In this document: one piece after another, positions 52,117 through 61,132 of the stretch
Numbering within the stretch: the stretch's first letter is position 1
How the letters are laid out: the number at the start of each line of letters is the position of its first letter
Assembly: GCF_006716485.1 (NCBI RefSeq)
Contig: NZ_VFPD01000002.1
Location: 426,496 to 490,495 of the forward strand
Source: Chryseobacterium aquifrigidense
GTDB taxonomy: Bacteria; Bacteroidota; Bacteroidia; Flavobacteriales; Weeksellaceae
Direction of reading: 5' to 3'
Length of the DNA: 64,000 bases
Made by a program: the position numbers and the translations under genes
The notes under the pieces: model-generated
Told to the model about the DNA's origin: nothing
Seen by the model: the letters and a program-made list of their open reading frames with translations, nothing else
The model's database searches: none

Positions 52117-53229
52117 ATGCTTAAAATTGTAGACAGATATATCATTAAAAAATACCTTGGAACTTTCAGTTTCATGTTGGTATTATTGTCTATAGTCGTA
52201 TTGGTAATCGATGTTCAGCAGAAAATCCCAAGGATAGAAAATGCCAAGGCTATTGATCCGAAACTGGATCTGACGTATTTTCTTATTCATTTCTATCCCT
52301 TCTGGATCATCAATCTTGTGGTGACCTTCCTTTCTATTCTGGTATTTATATCGGTAATTTATTTTACCTCCAGAATGGCAAATAATACTGAAATTGTGGC
52401 CATTATAAGTAGTGGTGCCAGTTTCCACAGATTTTCCAAGCCCTATCTGTTTACCTCTATTTTTATTGGATTGATTGCCCTTGTGGTATACCATATGGTT
52501 CTTCCATGGGCCAATATCAAGAAAAATGAATTGGAAGCATATACGTATAATGCGGCCAATAAAGAAAAGATTTTAGGAACAGCTCCCGCTTCTTCACAGC
52601 TGAGTAAAACGGAATATATTTTCGTTGATTCATGGAATAAAAGAGAAAAAAGAGGATCAAGTTTTGTCTACCAGAAATATGATAAAGACAGAAAAATGGT
52701 CTATGAACTTAAAGCAAGTGAAGTGTATTGGGATAAAGCCAAAAAACAGTTTGTTTTAAACAACTACCTGGAAAAAACAATCAATAAAGACAATACCGAA
52801 AAACTCGGTAACGGAATAGAATTAAGGAAAAATTACGGTCACTCACCGGAAGAACTTTTTCCTAACGAGCTTTTGGGACAAAATAAAACCACTCCTGAAC
52901 TTTTGAAATTCATCGAAAGAGAAAAAGAAAGAGGAAACAGTAACCTGAACTCGTATCTGAATGAACTTCACCAGAGAACCTCAATGCCTGTTTCAATCAT
53001 TATTCTGACATTCCTGGCGCTTTCCCTGTCATCACAAAAGAAAAGAGGAGGATTGGGTGTAAACCTTGCCATAGGTATTTCATTGGCCTTTATTTTCGTG
53101 TTTTCGTTTGAAGCCTTAAAAGTGGTTTCGGAAAATAAAAGTTTGTCTCCGGCTGTAGCCATGTGGCTGCCCAATATGGTGTTTTTACCGCTTACGCTTT
53201 ATCTTTATATCAAAAGAGCCAATCAATAA
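52117..53229 (+). CDS. LptF/LptG-family permease
   Basis: The 370-residue inner-membrane protein has about six helices in two sets: three near the N-terminus, a periplasmic domain (about residues 130-280), and three near the C-terminus (SMPVSIIILTFLALSLSS, then LAIGISLAFIFVFS). The YjgP/YjgQ layout matches LptF/LptG, which move lipopolysaccharide toward the outer membrane with LptB. I cannot tell F from G. It follows tgt at 6 bases and its 3' end overlaps the converging birA gene by 7 bases. Confidence 0.88.
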   Translation: MLKIVDRYIIKKYLGTFSFMLVLLSIVVLVIDVQQKIPRIENAKAIDPKLDLTYFLIHFYPFWIINLVVTFLSILVFISVIYFTSRMANNTEIVAIISSGASFHRFSKPYLFTSIFIGLIALVVYHMVLPWANIKKNELEAYTYNAANKEKILGTAPASSQLSKTEYIFVDSWNKREKRGSSFVYQKYDKDRKMVYELKASEVYWDKAKKQFVLNNYLEKTINKDNTEKLGNGIELRKNYGHSPEELFPNELLGQNKTTPELLKFIEREKERGNSNLNSYLNELHQRTSMPVSIIILTFLALSLSSQKKRGGLGVNLAIGISLAFIFVFSFEALKVVSENKSLSPAVAMWLPNMVFLPLTLYLYIKRANQ

Positions 53230-53936
53230 AGTAGTTTTACTTCTTTGTGATAAAAGGAATGCATTCCGTCTTCCAGTTCGATCCAGAGTTCACCCTTTTC
53301 ATCTGCGTGTCGGATGATGCCATTTTGTCGCTCTTTTTCAATTTCAAAAACTGATATCTGGTCCTTTCTGAAAAGGTTTTTATTAAATCCATCCAGAATT
53401 TCCTGATCAGAAGGTAGATTCTTAAGCTTTTCACACAAATACTCATGAAGGTTTAAAGCGAGTTCTTCCAGGTCAAACTGTATCCCTGTCTGTGTCAGAA
53501 GTGATCCCGCATTGGATATTTCGTCAAAATTTTCCTGCAGGATGTTGATTCCGGCTCCAATAATGAAATAATTATTTTGATTAATTTTTTTCTTTTCTAT
53601 TAAAATTCCAACGATTTTTTTACCTTTAAGGATAATATCATTCGGCCATTTGATTTTTACCTCAGAGTCAGACAATTTGGCAAGGAAATCCCGGATCACC
53701 ATTGCGGTATAATAATTGAATATAAAGTCGGAGCACAGGATGTTCTGAGTATTCATTGCCAGCGTATAAGCCAGATTTTTTCCGGCAGTCTGAGTCCAGA
53801 TATTTCCATACTGACCACGGCCTTTAGTTTGATTAAAAGTATGAAGTCCTATAAAATCTGAATCTCCGTAAAGTAAAAACTTTGATATTTCGTCATTAGT
53901 AGAAGAACATTCTTTCAGGTAGAAGAGTTGGCTCAT
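53223..53936 (-). CDS. birA: Biotin-[acetyl-CoA-carboxylase] ligase
   Basis: The 237-residue monofunctional ligase activates biotin with ATP and attaches it to carboxylase carrier domains. The family start FYLKECSSTNDEISKFL, the biotin/ATP loop TKGRGQYGNIWTQTAGKN (GRGRxG variant) and IKWPNDIILKGKKIVGILIE are clear. There is no N-terminal repressor HTH, so it is not a regulator. Its 3' end overlaps the permease gene on the other strand. Confidence 0.92.
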   Translation of the reverse strand: MSQLFYLKECSSTNDEISKFLLYGDSDFIGLHTFNQTKGRGQYGNIWTQTAGKNLAYTLAMNTQNILCSDFIFNYYTAMVIRDFLAKLSDSEVKIKWPNDIILKGKKIVGILIEKKKINQNNYFIIGAGINILQENFDEISNAGSLLTQTGIQFDLEELALNLHEYLCEKLKNLPSDQEILDGFNKNLFRKDQISVFEIEKERQNGIIRHADEKGELWIELEDGMHSFYHKEVKLLY

Positions 53937-53995
53937 TTAAGAAAACTTTAAGAGATTAAGAGGGTAAAAGTAAGGGTAAAGTAAAGAAAAAACAA

Positions 53996-54003
53996 TAAAT
54001 TTG
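53996..54003 (+). promoter_or_regulatory. -7 element of the rsfS-ftsH operon
   Basis: TAAATTTG matches TAnnTTTG and ends 20 bases before the rsfS ATG. Confidence 0.55.
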
Positions 54004-54023
54004 CAGATTATAGTATTTTTTTA

Positions 54024-54389
54024 ATGAATAAAACAGCAGAAAAACAAGCGTTAATAGATAAAATCGTTGAAGCTATCCAGGATGTAAAAGGAGAAGACAT
54101 TATGATCTTTGACCTTTCAAACATCGAAAACTCCGTAGCAGAAACGTTCGTAATATGTAGTGGAAACTCAAATACACAGGTAGCTGCATTGGCAGGAAGT
54201 GTAGAGAAGAAAGTAAGAAACGAACTTCAGGACAGACCTTGGCACGTAGAAGGTACTGAAAATGCAATGTGGGTATTGGTGGATTACGTTTCAGTGGTCG
54301 TTCATATTTTCCAAAAACAGGTACGTGAGTACTACGATATAGAAGAACTTTGGGGTGACGCAGTGATTACCAGAATTGAAAATGAATAA
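54024..54389 (+). CDS. rsfS: Ribosome silencing factor RsfS
   Basis: The 121-residue RsfS/Iojap protein binds ribosomal protein uL14 and blocks subunit joining during starvation. Family features are DIMIFDLSNIENSVAETFVICSG, NELQDRPWHVEGTENAMWVLVDY and VVHIFQKQVREYYDIEELWGDA. It is the first gene of a unit with ftsH (21 bases apart). Confidence 0.93.
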   Translation: MNKTAEKQALIDKIVEAIQDVKGEDIMIFDLSNIENSVAETFVICSGNSNTQVAALAGSVEKKVRNELQDRPWHVEGTENAMWVLVDYVSVVVHIFQKQVREYYDIEELWGDAVITRIENE

Positions 54390-54410
54390 TAAAAATTTTA
54401 AAAAGTCTAA

Positions 54411-56432
54411 ATGAATAATAAAGGATTCAACTGGTTCTTTCCTATTGCAATCGTAGCTCTTTTGCTATTCTTTGGCTCCAATTTCCTTGGAGGTGATGCA
54501 GCAAAATCTATTGATGAAGATGGTTTCTTTAGAGAAATGCAGGCGGGCAAAGTCCAGAATATAATTATATACAAAGACATAGAGAAAGCTGATGTTTTCC
54601 TAACAAAAGAAGCAAAATCGGCAATGGTTTCCAAAGCCGGAAAAGAAAACAACCCACTTTCTGCCTTCGAAATGGCTCCTAAAGCAGATTTTTCTGTGAA
54701 ATATGGAGACCTTCAACTTTTCCTTCAGAAATTTGAACAGGTCAAAGCCAGCAATCCGGTTATTAAAACAACCAAAGATTACGGTACAGGTAAAAGCGCA
54801 TTAATGGATATTTTAATTCCTGCGCTGGTTTGGATTTCAATCTTAGGATTATTCTACTTCCTACTTTTCAGAAAGATGGGCGGTGGCGGAGGTCCTGGCG
54901 GACAGATTTTCTCAATCGGGAAATCTAAAGCAAAGCTTTTTGACGAAAAAGAAAGAATTCAGGTAACATTCAAAGATGTTGCAGGATTGGAAGGAGCTAA
55001 AGAAGAAGTTCAGGAAGTAGTAGACTTCTTGAAGAACTCTGAAAAATATACAAAACTGGGAGGTAAAATTCCTAAAGGTGTCCTTTTAGTAGGCCCTCCG
55101 GGAACTGGTAAAACCCTATTGGCGAAAGCTGTTGCAGGGGAAGCTAAAGTTCCGTTTTTCTCACTTTCAGGTTCTGATTTCGTTGAAATGTTTGTAGGAG
55201 TAGGAGCTTCCAGAGTAAGAGACCTTTTTGCTCAGGCTAAAGCAAAATCTCCGGCGATTATTTTCATTGATGAGATAGATGCTATCGGACGTGCAAGAGG
55301 AAAAAATAATTTCTCCGGCGGAAATGACGAAAGAGAAAACACCCTGAATCAGCTTCTTACTGAAATGGATGGTTTCGGAACAGATACCAATGTTATCGTA
55401 ATGGCTGCAACCAACAGAGCAGATATCCTTGATAAAGCTTTGATGAGAGCAGGACGTTTTGACCGTTCTATCTATGTAGACCTTCCGGAACTTCACGAAA
55501 GAAGACAAATCTTTGATGTTCACTTGAAAAAGATCAAGCTGGATGATAATGTAGACAGAGAGTTTCTTGCAAAACAGACTCCCGGATTCAGTGGGGCGGA
55601 TATTGCCAACGTTTGTAACGAAGCAGCACTGATCGCAGCAAGAAATAATCATACTTCTGTAACAAAGCAGGATTTCCTTGATGCTGTAGACAGAATCATT
55701 GGTGGTCTTGAAAAGAAAAATAAAGCAATTAAGCCTTCTGAAAAAAGAAGAGTGGCTTACCATGAAGCAGGACACGCTACCATCTCATGGTTGGTAGAAC
55801 ATGCATCCCCGCTTTTAAAAGTAACGATCGTTCCGAGAGGACGTTCATTAGGAGCAGCATGGTACCTTCCGGAAGAAAGACAGCTTACCACTACTGAACA
55901 GATGTTGGACGAAATGTGTGCAACATTAGGAGGTAGAGCAGCAGAGCAGGTAATATTCAACAATATTTCTACAGGAGCACTTTCTGACCTGGAAACTGTG
56001 ACGAAGAGAGCTCAGGCAATGGTAACAATCTACGGACTAAGCCCGAATATCGGTAACATTTCTTACTATGACAGCTCTGGCCAGTCTGAGTATAATTTTG
56101 GAAAACCCTATTCTGAAGAAACTGCTACAAAAATTGATGCAGAGATCAAATCAATCATCGAAAATCAATATGAGAGAGCGGTAAGAATTCTTGATGAGAA
56201 TAAGGATAAACTTGATGCTCTGGCAAGTAAATTGTTGGAAAAAGAAGTGATCTTCCGTGAAGACTTAGAAGAAATCTTCGGAAAAAGAGCATGGGATCCT
56301 GAACTGACAGAGAAGCCTGTAACCAATACTATTCCTGAGAAAGATCAGCCAATGGTAGAGGAAACACCTCAGATCAAAGAAAAAGAAGAAGAAAGCGAAA
56401 TACAGGCTCCCGAAAGCCCAACACAGCTTTAA
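54411..56432 (+). CDS. ftsH: ATP-dependent zinc metalloprotease FtsH
   Basis: The 673-residue inner-membrane AAA protease has TM1 at about 7-23 and TM2 at about 133-153 flanking a periplasmic domain, then a Gly-rich linker. The ATPase has Walker A GPPGTGKT (228-235), Walker B IIFIDEID, and the second region of homology through RAGRFDR. The peptidase has zinc site HEAGH (451-455). The C-terminal tail is rich in Glu and Pro, as common in this phylum. It follows rsfS and ends with a strong terminator. Confidence 0.96.
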   Translation: MNNKGFNWFFPIAIVALLLFFGSNFLGGDAAKSIDEDGFFREMQAGKVQNIIIYKDIEKADVFLTKEAKSAMVSKAGKENNPLSAFEMAPKADFSVKYGDLQLFLQKFEQVKASNPVIKTTKDYGTGKSALMDILIPALVWISILGLFYFLLFRKMGGGGGPGGQIFSIGKSKAKLFDEKERIQVTFKDVAGLEGAKEEVQEVVDFLKNSEKYTKLGGKIPKGVLLVGPPGTGKTLLAKAVAGEAKVPFFSLSGSDFVEMFVGVGASRVRDLFAQAKAKSPAIIFIDEIDAIGRARGKNNFSGGNDERENTLNQLLTEMDGFGTDTNVIVMAATNRADILDKALMRAGRFDRSIYVDLPELHERRQIFDVHLKKIKLDDNVDREFLAKQTPGFSGADIANVCNEAALIAARNNHTSVTKQDFLDAVDRIIGGLEKKNKAIKPSEKRRVAYHEAGHATISWLVEHASPLLKVTIVPRGRSLGAAWYLPEERQLTTTEQMLDEMCATLGGRAAEQVIFNNISTGALSDLETVTKRAQAMVTIYGLSPNIGNISYYDSSGQSEYNFGKPYSEETATKIDAEIKSIIENQYERAVRILDENKDKLDALASKLLEKEVIFREDLEEIFGKRAWDPELTEKPVTNTIPEKDQPMVEETPQIKEKEEESEIQAPESPTQL

Positions 56433-56454
56433 GACTCTTAAAAATAAAATTATT

Positions 56455-56488
56455 AAAACCTGACAACTGCAAAATTGTCAGGTTTTTT
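56455..56488 (+). terminator. Terminator of ftsH
   Basis: AAAACCTGACAA/TTGTCAGGTTTT stem, 8-base loop, followed by T residues. Confidence 0.88.
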
Positions 56489-56504
56489 CATATTTAAGGA
56501 GATA

Positions 56505-56539
56505 TTTTGGACACTATTGTAATTTATTTTCTATTTTTG
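56505..56539 (+). promoter_or_regulatory. Promoter of the LUD-cdsA-psd unit
   Basis: TTTTG (56505-56509) and TATTTTTG (56532-56539) give a good -33/-7 pair with 22 bases between. The TTG start of the LUD gene follows 27 bases later. Confidence 0.6.
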
Positions 56540-56566
56540 TATAAAGTTGACTAAAAATAGATTAAG

Positions 56567-57148
56567 TTGAATTTATTCAAGAGGATTGTAAGCAAACTTA
56601 CCAACCAGCCTGAAGAAGAGGACAAACAGAGCCTGGAGAAGCTTGGGGATTCGCTGAAAAATGCGGATCTTGACTATAAGTTTGCGCAATTATTTACGCA
56701 TTCGGGGGGATTTTTTAATTATTGTGCAGATGAAGCGGAAGCTCTACAAACTTTAAATCAAATTATCAAAATTGAAGGGATCCACAATCTTTTTTGTTGG
56801 GACAAAGAACTTCAGAACTTTTTGAACGTTGTGAAGACTACTTATACTTCAGAGCTACAACCGTCTAATGACGCCGCATTCATCACCTGTGAATACCTGA
56901 TCGCCTATGATGGCAGAATCATGCTTTCACATAATAATATTCTTCATTATCATTCTTCAAGGCTTCCCGACAGAATTATCATTATTGCCAATGTTTCTCA
57001 GATTGTAAACAACCTGAATGATGCTATGGGGAAAATAAAAAGAAACGGAAATATCAAGAACCTTACTTCCATAAGCGGAAGCCAATCAAAAATGGACAGT
57101 TCTTCCAATTCCAATACAAAACTGTTTTTATTGCTGCTTGAAGATTAA
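56567..57148 (+). CDS. LUD-domain (LutC-like) protein
   Basis: The 193-residue cytoplasmic protein resembles the LUD domain of LutC-type lactate-utilisation proteins: AFITCEYLIAYDGRIMLSHNNILHYHSSRLPDRIIIIANVSQIV is the recognisable core, cited here in parts: an AFITCEYLIAYDGR strand and a LPDRIIIIANVSQI strand. The start is TTG at 56567; no in-frame ATG exists nearby and the promoter is just upstream. No lutA/lutB genes are near, so the role is unclear. It precedes cdsA by 24 bases. Confidence 0.78.
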   Translation: MNLFKRIVSKLTNQPEEEDKQSLEKLGDSLKNADLDYKFAQLFTHSGGFFNYCADEAEALQTLNQIIKIEGIHNLFCWDKELQNFLNVVKTTYTSELQPSNDAAFITCEYLIAYDGRIMLSHNNILHYHSSRLPDRIIIIANVSQIVNNLNDAMGKIKRNGNIKNLTSISGSQSKMDSSSNSNTKLFLLLLED

Positions 57149-57172
57149 GCAACCACTTCTAAATTTTAAATT

Positions 57173-58045
57173 TTGGACAAAAATCTCATTCAAAGAACCG
57201 TATCAGGTATCGTTTATGTAGCTATCATTATTCTTTGTTCTACTCCGCTGGGAGCACAGCTGCTGAACAATATTGCACCTGGCCTGATTAAGCAACAGTA
57301 TCTTTATCATGGATTAATGAGTCTGCTGCTGATTGTAGGAACCTGGGAATGTGTCAAAATCATGAAGTTTGGAAACGGCTATGAAAAATGGGTAGTATAT
57401 CCATTGGTCATTTTTATTTTCTATATGTTTTCCAAAAGATATTTTAATCACGATTTCTTTTTTGATTTCAGACTTAGCGAAATACTGGCACTGGCTTTAA
57501 TTGGGATTGCTGTGGTTACTTTATTCAAATATCCCAACGAATTATACTTCGACAGCGGAAAACTTATTTTTACCGTGATCTACGTGGCCCTGCCATTTAG
57601 TTTTGCATTGGGATTACCAAAGTTCTCCAGCTACAGTGATAGTTTCTCTTTGGAGGTTCTGTTTCTGTTTATCCTGATCTGGAGTAGCGATACCTTTGCC
57701 TATCTGGTTGGAAAGTTCTTCGGGAAACATAAAATGGCGCCTAAAATTTCGCCTAAAAAAACTTGGGAAGGGTATGCCGGAGGTGTTGTTTTAACATTGG
57801 TTTTATCCTACTTTATTGAACACTATCAACCTGAGCTGAGAGGCAACTGGATGGTTGTAGGATTTTTGATTGCAGCCTTTGCTCCTTTAGGAGATCTGGT
57901 GGAGAGTCAATTGAAGAGAAACTTCGGTGTAAAGGACAGTGGAAACATCATTCCCGGGCATGGAGGAGTTTTAGACAGACTGGATAGTTTTATTATCTGC
58001 GTTCCTGTCGTATATTTGTACTTTATTTTAGAAAAATTTATTTAG
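57173..58045 (+). CDS. cdsA: Phosphatidate cytidylyltransferase
   Basis: The 290-residue membrane enzyme makes CDP-diacylglycerol from phosphatidate and CTP. It has about seven to eight helices and the family signature near the C-terminus, ESQLKRNFGVKDSG then IPGHGGVLDRLDS. KISPKKTWEGYAGG is also conserved. It begins with TTG (MDKNLIQRTVSGIVYV); no ATG is available near. It is 4 bases from the decarboxylase gene, so both products act in one phospholipid pathway. Confidence 0.93.
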   Translation: MDKNLIQRTVSGIVYVAIIILCSTPLGAQLLNNIAPGLIKQQYLYHGLMSLLLIVGTWECVKIMKFGNGYEKWVVYPLVIFIFYMFSKRYFNHDFFFDFRLSEILALALIGIAVVTLFKYPNELYFDSGKLIFTVIYVALPFSFALGLPKFSSYSDSFSLEVLFLFILIWSSDTFAYLVGKFFGKHKMAPKISPKKTWEGYAGGVVLTLVLSYFIEHYQPELRGNWMVVGFLIAAFAPLGDLVESQLKRNFGVKDSGNIIPGHGGVLDRLDSFIICVPVVYLYFILEKFI

Positions 58046-58049
58046 TCTC

Positions 58050-58706
58050 ATGAAATTACATAGAGAATCAAAAGGAACGATTACCGTTGCAACCCTGCTT
58101 TTTATTATTCTGGGTGCTTTAGCAATTTATTTCCTTGAAATATGGTCACTGGTGATCATTATGCCTTTGTTGGTTATTTACGGTTTAGTTTTCTGGTTCT
58201 TCAGAGTTCCGGATCGTAATATTCTTGATCACAAAGAAAATGTTATTGCTCCGGTGGACGGAAAAGTGGTAATGATTAAAGAAGTGGAAGAGGATGAGTT
58301 TATCAAAGGAAAAGCCATCCAGGTTTCTATTTTTATGTCACCACTTAATGTTCACATCTGCAGATATCCGGTTTCGGGAGAAGTGATTTACAAAAAGTAT
58401 CACCCGGGAAAATATCTGGTAGCATGGCATGAAAAGTCTTCCACAGAGAACGAAAGAACTACAGTAGCAGTTCAGACGATGACAAATCATAAAGTAGTCT
58501 TCAGACAGATTGCCGGATATGTTGCAAGAAGAATCGTTTTCTACTGTAATGAAGGAGATAAAGCAAAAGCCGGACATGAGTTCGGATTTATTAAATTCGG
58601 TTCCAGAATGGATGTGTTCCTGCCTTTGGATACTGAGATTATCTGTAAAATCGGAGATATTACAAAGGGAGGTGAGGATGTCATTGCCAAACTGAAAGAA
58701 AATTAA
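58050..58706 (+). CDS. Phosphatidylserine decarboxylase-related protein
   Basis: The 218-residue protein is the short form of phosphatidylserine decarboxylase, which makes phosphatidylethanolamine. Two membrane helices lie at about 12-50. The core includes APVDGKVVMIKEV, SIFMSPLNVHICRYPVSG and IKFGSRMDVFLP, where Gly184-Ser185 is the self-cleavage site giving the pyruvoyl cofactor. It is translated right after cdsA and followed by a terminator. Confidence 0.9.
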   Translation: MKLHRESKGTITVATLLFIILGALAIYFLEIWSLVIIMPLLVIYGLVFWFFRVPDRNILDHKENVIAPVDGKVVMIKEVEEDEFIKGKAIQVSIFMSPLNVHICRYPVSGEVIYKKYHPGKYLVAWHEKSSTENERTTVAVQTMTNHKVVFRQIAGYVARRIVFYCNEGDKAKAGHEFGFIKFGSRMDVFLPLDTEIICKIGDITKGGEDVIAKLKEN

Positions 58707-58728
58707 TATTCTTATCATATATAAAATC

Positions 58729-58757
58729 AAAAGAGAGCCATTATAGCTCTCTTTTTT
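58729..58757 (+). terminator. Terminator of the cdsA-psd unit
   Basis: AAAAGAGAGC/GCTCTCTTTT stem with a T-run, directly after the decarboxylase gene. Confidence 0.85.
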
Positions 58758-58799
58758 ATTTGAGGGATAAAGTGATATATTTTGTTGTTTGAGTTTAAT

Positions 58800-58821
58800 T
58801 ACGCATGCGTACTATTGCGTA
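58800..58821 (+). promoter_or_regulatory. Island motif copy 1: TACGC-AT-GCGTA-CTATT-GCGTA
   Basis: Three half-sites of GCGTA type, the first inverted. The first 12 bases are a perfect palindrome and the two GCGTA half-sites are 10 bases apart (one helix turn). A TAATTTTG -7 box starts 33 bases after the motif ends. Confidence 0.6.
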
Positions 58822-58853
58822 TCAGAAGAGTAATGCTTTTCCATTTGGATCAA

Positions 58854-58861
58854 TAATTTTG
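58854..58861 (+). promoter_or_regulatory. -7 element downstream of island motif copy 1
   Basis: TAATTTTG, an exact consensus match; no -33 TTG at the normal distance. Confidence 0.5.
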
Positions 58862-59139
58862 CCTGCTTAAAAACACAAGCCCATGCTTTTTAAGTGATCT
58901 GAGGTAAATGATTGTTAATTTATTGTCAAAAATGGCATTTCATTTGATAATTTTAACATTGAATTTTAGTAAATTGTAGAAAAACACCTTGATCATCTCC
59001 TTTTTAATGCTGAAAAAGACTGTACATTTCGTTTTGTAGATTTTTTATTTTGCATGAAAGGCTGTTAATATTGGAAAATTTATACTTTCAGGAGTACAAA
59101 TGCCAACTTAAGCTTGTGAAAGCATAAAAAAACAACAAG

Positions 59140-60132
59140 ATGATTTATAAGTTTTTCTTTAAGGTGATCAACGACGAAGCCGAGAATATGGATGATGATT
59201 TTGAAAGTAATTATCTTCATCTTATTAACCGGTATTTGCTTTTACTGTTTTTCATATTCCTGTTTTATTCTATTTTCATTATTGCTTTTTTCGGGGATAT
59301 GCTGATCTCCATATTTCTTACCATCATTACCTTTTTCTGGTTGTTTCTCATGGCCATTAAAGGAAAAACCAAACGGTTCAGAAGGGTTTTAAAACCATTC
59401 ATTGTCGGTATATTTGTTTTACTCACATTTATCGTAAGCTTTTTTAATATTTATACTTACAAAAATGCCGGAGTAGAGTACTTTTACTTTTGTCTTTTGT
59501 TTGCTGTTCCGTTCTTTCTGAAATACAAAAAAGACGCCTATACCATCTTTTTTATCACTTTCATCATCAGTATCAATTTTATTGCCTGTCTTTATTTTGA
59601 TTTTGATTTTCTTCCTAAAAGCAGATATATAGAAAAAGCAGATTTTAAAACAATCAAATTGCTGAATATTTTATTTTCGGTTGCTTCTTTTCTGATGGAT
59701 ATTGTTTTTATTACCCAAAAAGACGCTTTGATTCATGGCTTAATTTCTGATAAAAAAGAAAAAGATTCTACCATCAAGGATCTCGTAAAAACAAATGCAG
59801 AACTGATGAAGCACCAGATGCTGATAAACCATCTCTCAGAAGAAAATATTCAGGAGATCTTAAATTTAGCGGAAAGTAATTCACCCATGTTTTTTGAAAA
59901 GTTTCAGGTGTTCTTTCCTCATTTTATTCCCGAAATTTTAAGAATAAATCCTAATCTGATCCATTCTGAGCTCTATTTCTGCGCACTGATGAAGCTGGAT
60001 TTTGATACCAAGAAGATTGCACAGTGTACGAATAACAGTATCCGGGCGGTGGAAAGTAAAAAATACAGAATCCGTAAAAAACTGAATATCTCCTCTGAGA
60101 TCAATATCAACAGCTTTTTGATTAAAATTTAA
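59140..60132 (+). CDS. Membrane-embedded LuxR-type HTH regulator
   Basis: The 330-residue protein has about six membrane helices in the first 205 residues (HLINRYLLLLFFIFLFYS through FSVASFLMDIVFITQ), a charged helix (about 205-235), and a cytoplasmic C-terminal DNA-binding domain of LuxR/GerE type: MKLDFDTKKIAQCTNNSIRAVESKKYRIRKKLN. There is no catalytic domain, so the membrane part is probably the sensor and the tethered HTH the output. It leads the island and is preceded by a copy of the shared promoter motif. No specific family or ligand is recognised. Confidence 0.75.
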   Translation: MIYKFFFKVINDEAENMDDDFESNYLHLINRYLLLLFFIFLFYSIFIIAFFGDMLISIFLTIITFFWLFLMAIKGKTKRFRRVLKPFIVGIFVLLTFIVSFFNIYTYKNAGVEYFYFCLLFAVPFFLKYKKDAYTIFFITFIISINFIACLYFDFDFLPKSRYIEKADFKTIKLLNILFSVASFLMDIVFITQKDALIHGLISDKKEKDSTIKDLVKTNAELMKHQMLINHLSEENIQEILNLAESNSPMFFEKFQVFFPHFIPEILRINPNLIHSELYFCALMKLDFDTKKIAQCTNNSIRAVESKKYRIRKKLNISSEININSFLIKI

Positions 60133-60151
60133 ACAGAATTCCGATTTTTGT

Positions 60152-60173
60152 TACTCATACGTAATCTTGAGTA
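60152..60173 (+). promoter_or_regulatory. Island motif copy 2: TACTC-AT-ACGTA-ATCTT-GAGTA
   Basis: Seventeen of 22 positions match copy 1. A -7-like TATTTTTA (60207-60214) begins 34 bases after the motif ends, and the HTH gene starts 16 bases after that. Confidence 0.55.
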
Positions 60174-60229
60174 GTTTCCGATGATGTTTTTTGGTTTTCT
60201 TGTGAATATTTTTACTTAAAAACATTGTG

Positions 60230-60643
60230 ATGAATATTAAGAACATTCATATTGGAAGCCTGATCCAGTCTAAAGTGGAGGAGTGCCAGATTTCAATAGA
60301 AAGAATTTCCAGGTTTCTGAACCGTACGGAAGATGAAGTAGAGATGATGTATCATGCAAAAAGTATGGATACCGATATTCTCCTGAAATGGTGCAAGCTT
60401 TTAAAATTCGATTTCTTCAGATTCTATACCGGACATTTGATTTTGTATGCTCCCCAGGCAAGAATTGATACTGTCTTCACTCAAAATAAAAACACGCTGG
60501 TTTTCAGAAAAAGTATCTATACACAAGAGGTTAAAGATTTTATTCTTGATAAAATAAAAACCGGGAAAATGACAGCAAATGATGTAGTGATAAGGTACAA
60601 GATTCCCAAGACCACTTTATATAAATGGATGAAAAAGATATAG
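60230..60643 (+). CDS. Small two-HTH protein (transposase-like HTH, probable regulator)
   Basis: The 137-residue cytoplasmic protein has an N-terminal XRE-like helix bundle (IGSLIQSKVEECQISIERISRFL) and a C-terminal Hin/transposase-like HTH (DFILDKIKTGKMTANDVVIRYKIPKTTLYKWMKK, given here in halves: an ILDKIKTGKMTANDV part and a IPKTTLYKWMKK part). Such proteins are often labelled transposase fragments in Chryseobacterium genomes. No catalytic domain, inverted repeats or target duplication are present, so a regulator is more likely. A GTG at 60227 precedes the ATG. The second HTH gene follows 4 bases after its stop. Confidence 0.65.
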   Translation: MNIKNIHIGSLIQSKVEECQISIERISRFLNRTEDEVEMMYHAKSMDTDILLKWCKLLKFDFFRFYTGHLILYAPQARIDTVFTQNKNTLVFRKSIYTQEVKDFILDKIKTGKMTANDVVIRYKIPKTTLYKWMKKI

Positions 60644-60647
60644 TGCT

Positions 60648-60986
60648 ATGATACCTGATTACAAACAGATTTACACCGATATTCTTGAAGAGAAGTTTCC
60701 CGAAAAATTATCAGATGCCACCATCAGACATAAGTTGGAAACATTTCATTCTGCTTTTGACATTCTGAAATTTAATCAACTGATTTTTGGAGAAACTGAA
60801 TATATGATGGAACGTAAAAATCAGAGACTCCGTTCTTATGATAAGGAATCTATTTTGAAAATTCTTACTTATCAAAAAAGAAACGGGCTGACCAATCTTC
60901 AGGTGAGTGATCATTTTAAAATAAGCCGAAATACCATTGCCAAATGGAAAGCCATTTTTATGACAGAGGTGTTGCAGTCTGTTTAA
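60648..60986 (+). CDS. Small HTH protein, partner of the preceding gene
   Basis: The 112-residue protein has a Lys/Glu-rich N-terminal helix region and a C-terminal HTH of transposase/Hin type: ILKILTYQKRNGLTNLQVSD then HFKISRNTIAKWKAIF. The final fold is like that of the upstream protein (NTIAKWK against TTLYKWM), so both may derive from one ancestor. Spacing of 4 bases shows co-translation. It probably binds DNA with, or antagonises, the neighbouring HTH protein. Confidence 0.62.
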   Translation: MIPDYKQIYTDILEEKFPEKLSDATIRHKLETFHSAFDILKFNQLIFGETEYMMERKNQRLRSYDKESILKILTYQKRNGLTNLQVSDHFKISRNTIAKWKAIFMTEVLQSV

Positions 60987-61132
60987 TCTAATTATTTTAT
61001 TAAGTAAGAAATAATTGGTCTTCTACTATTTTGATTTTCTTTTTTGAATTAATGGTTGGGTTTTGTTAAATAACTCAACTTTTTATTGATGTGTAATGTT
61101 TTGATAAGTCATTGTCATTTTGTGAGTTTTAC

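Larger units (their letters stand above)
58758..59139 (+). other. Long intergenic leader with regulatory motif before the membrane regulator
   Basis: The 380 bases hold motif copy 1 (58800-58821), a -7 box (58854-58861), and then about 280 bases before the next large gene. A tiny frame, 58908-58979 (23 codons, ATG, hydrophobic), sits inside the presumed leader, but nothing else supports it as a gene. No RNA family was recognised. Confidence 0.5.

Noticed and set aside
60230..60986. Transposase or insertion sequence
   Set aside because: Only HTH domains are present; no catalytic DDE or serine recombinase domain, inverted ends or target duplication were seen.
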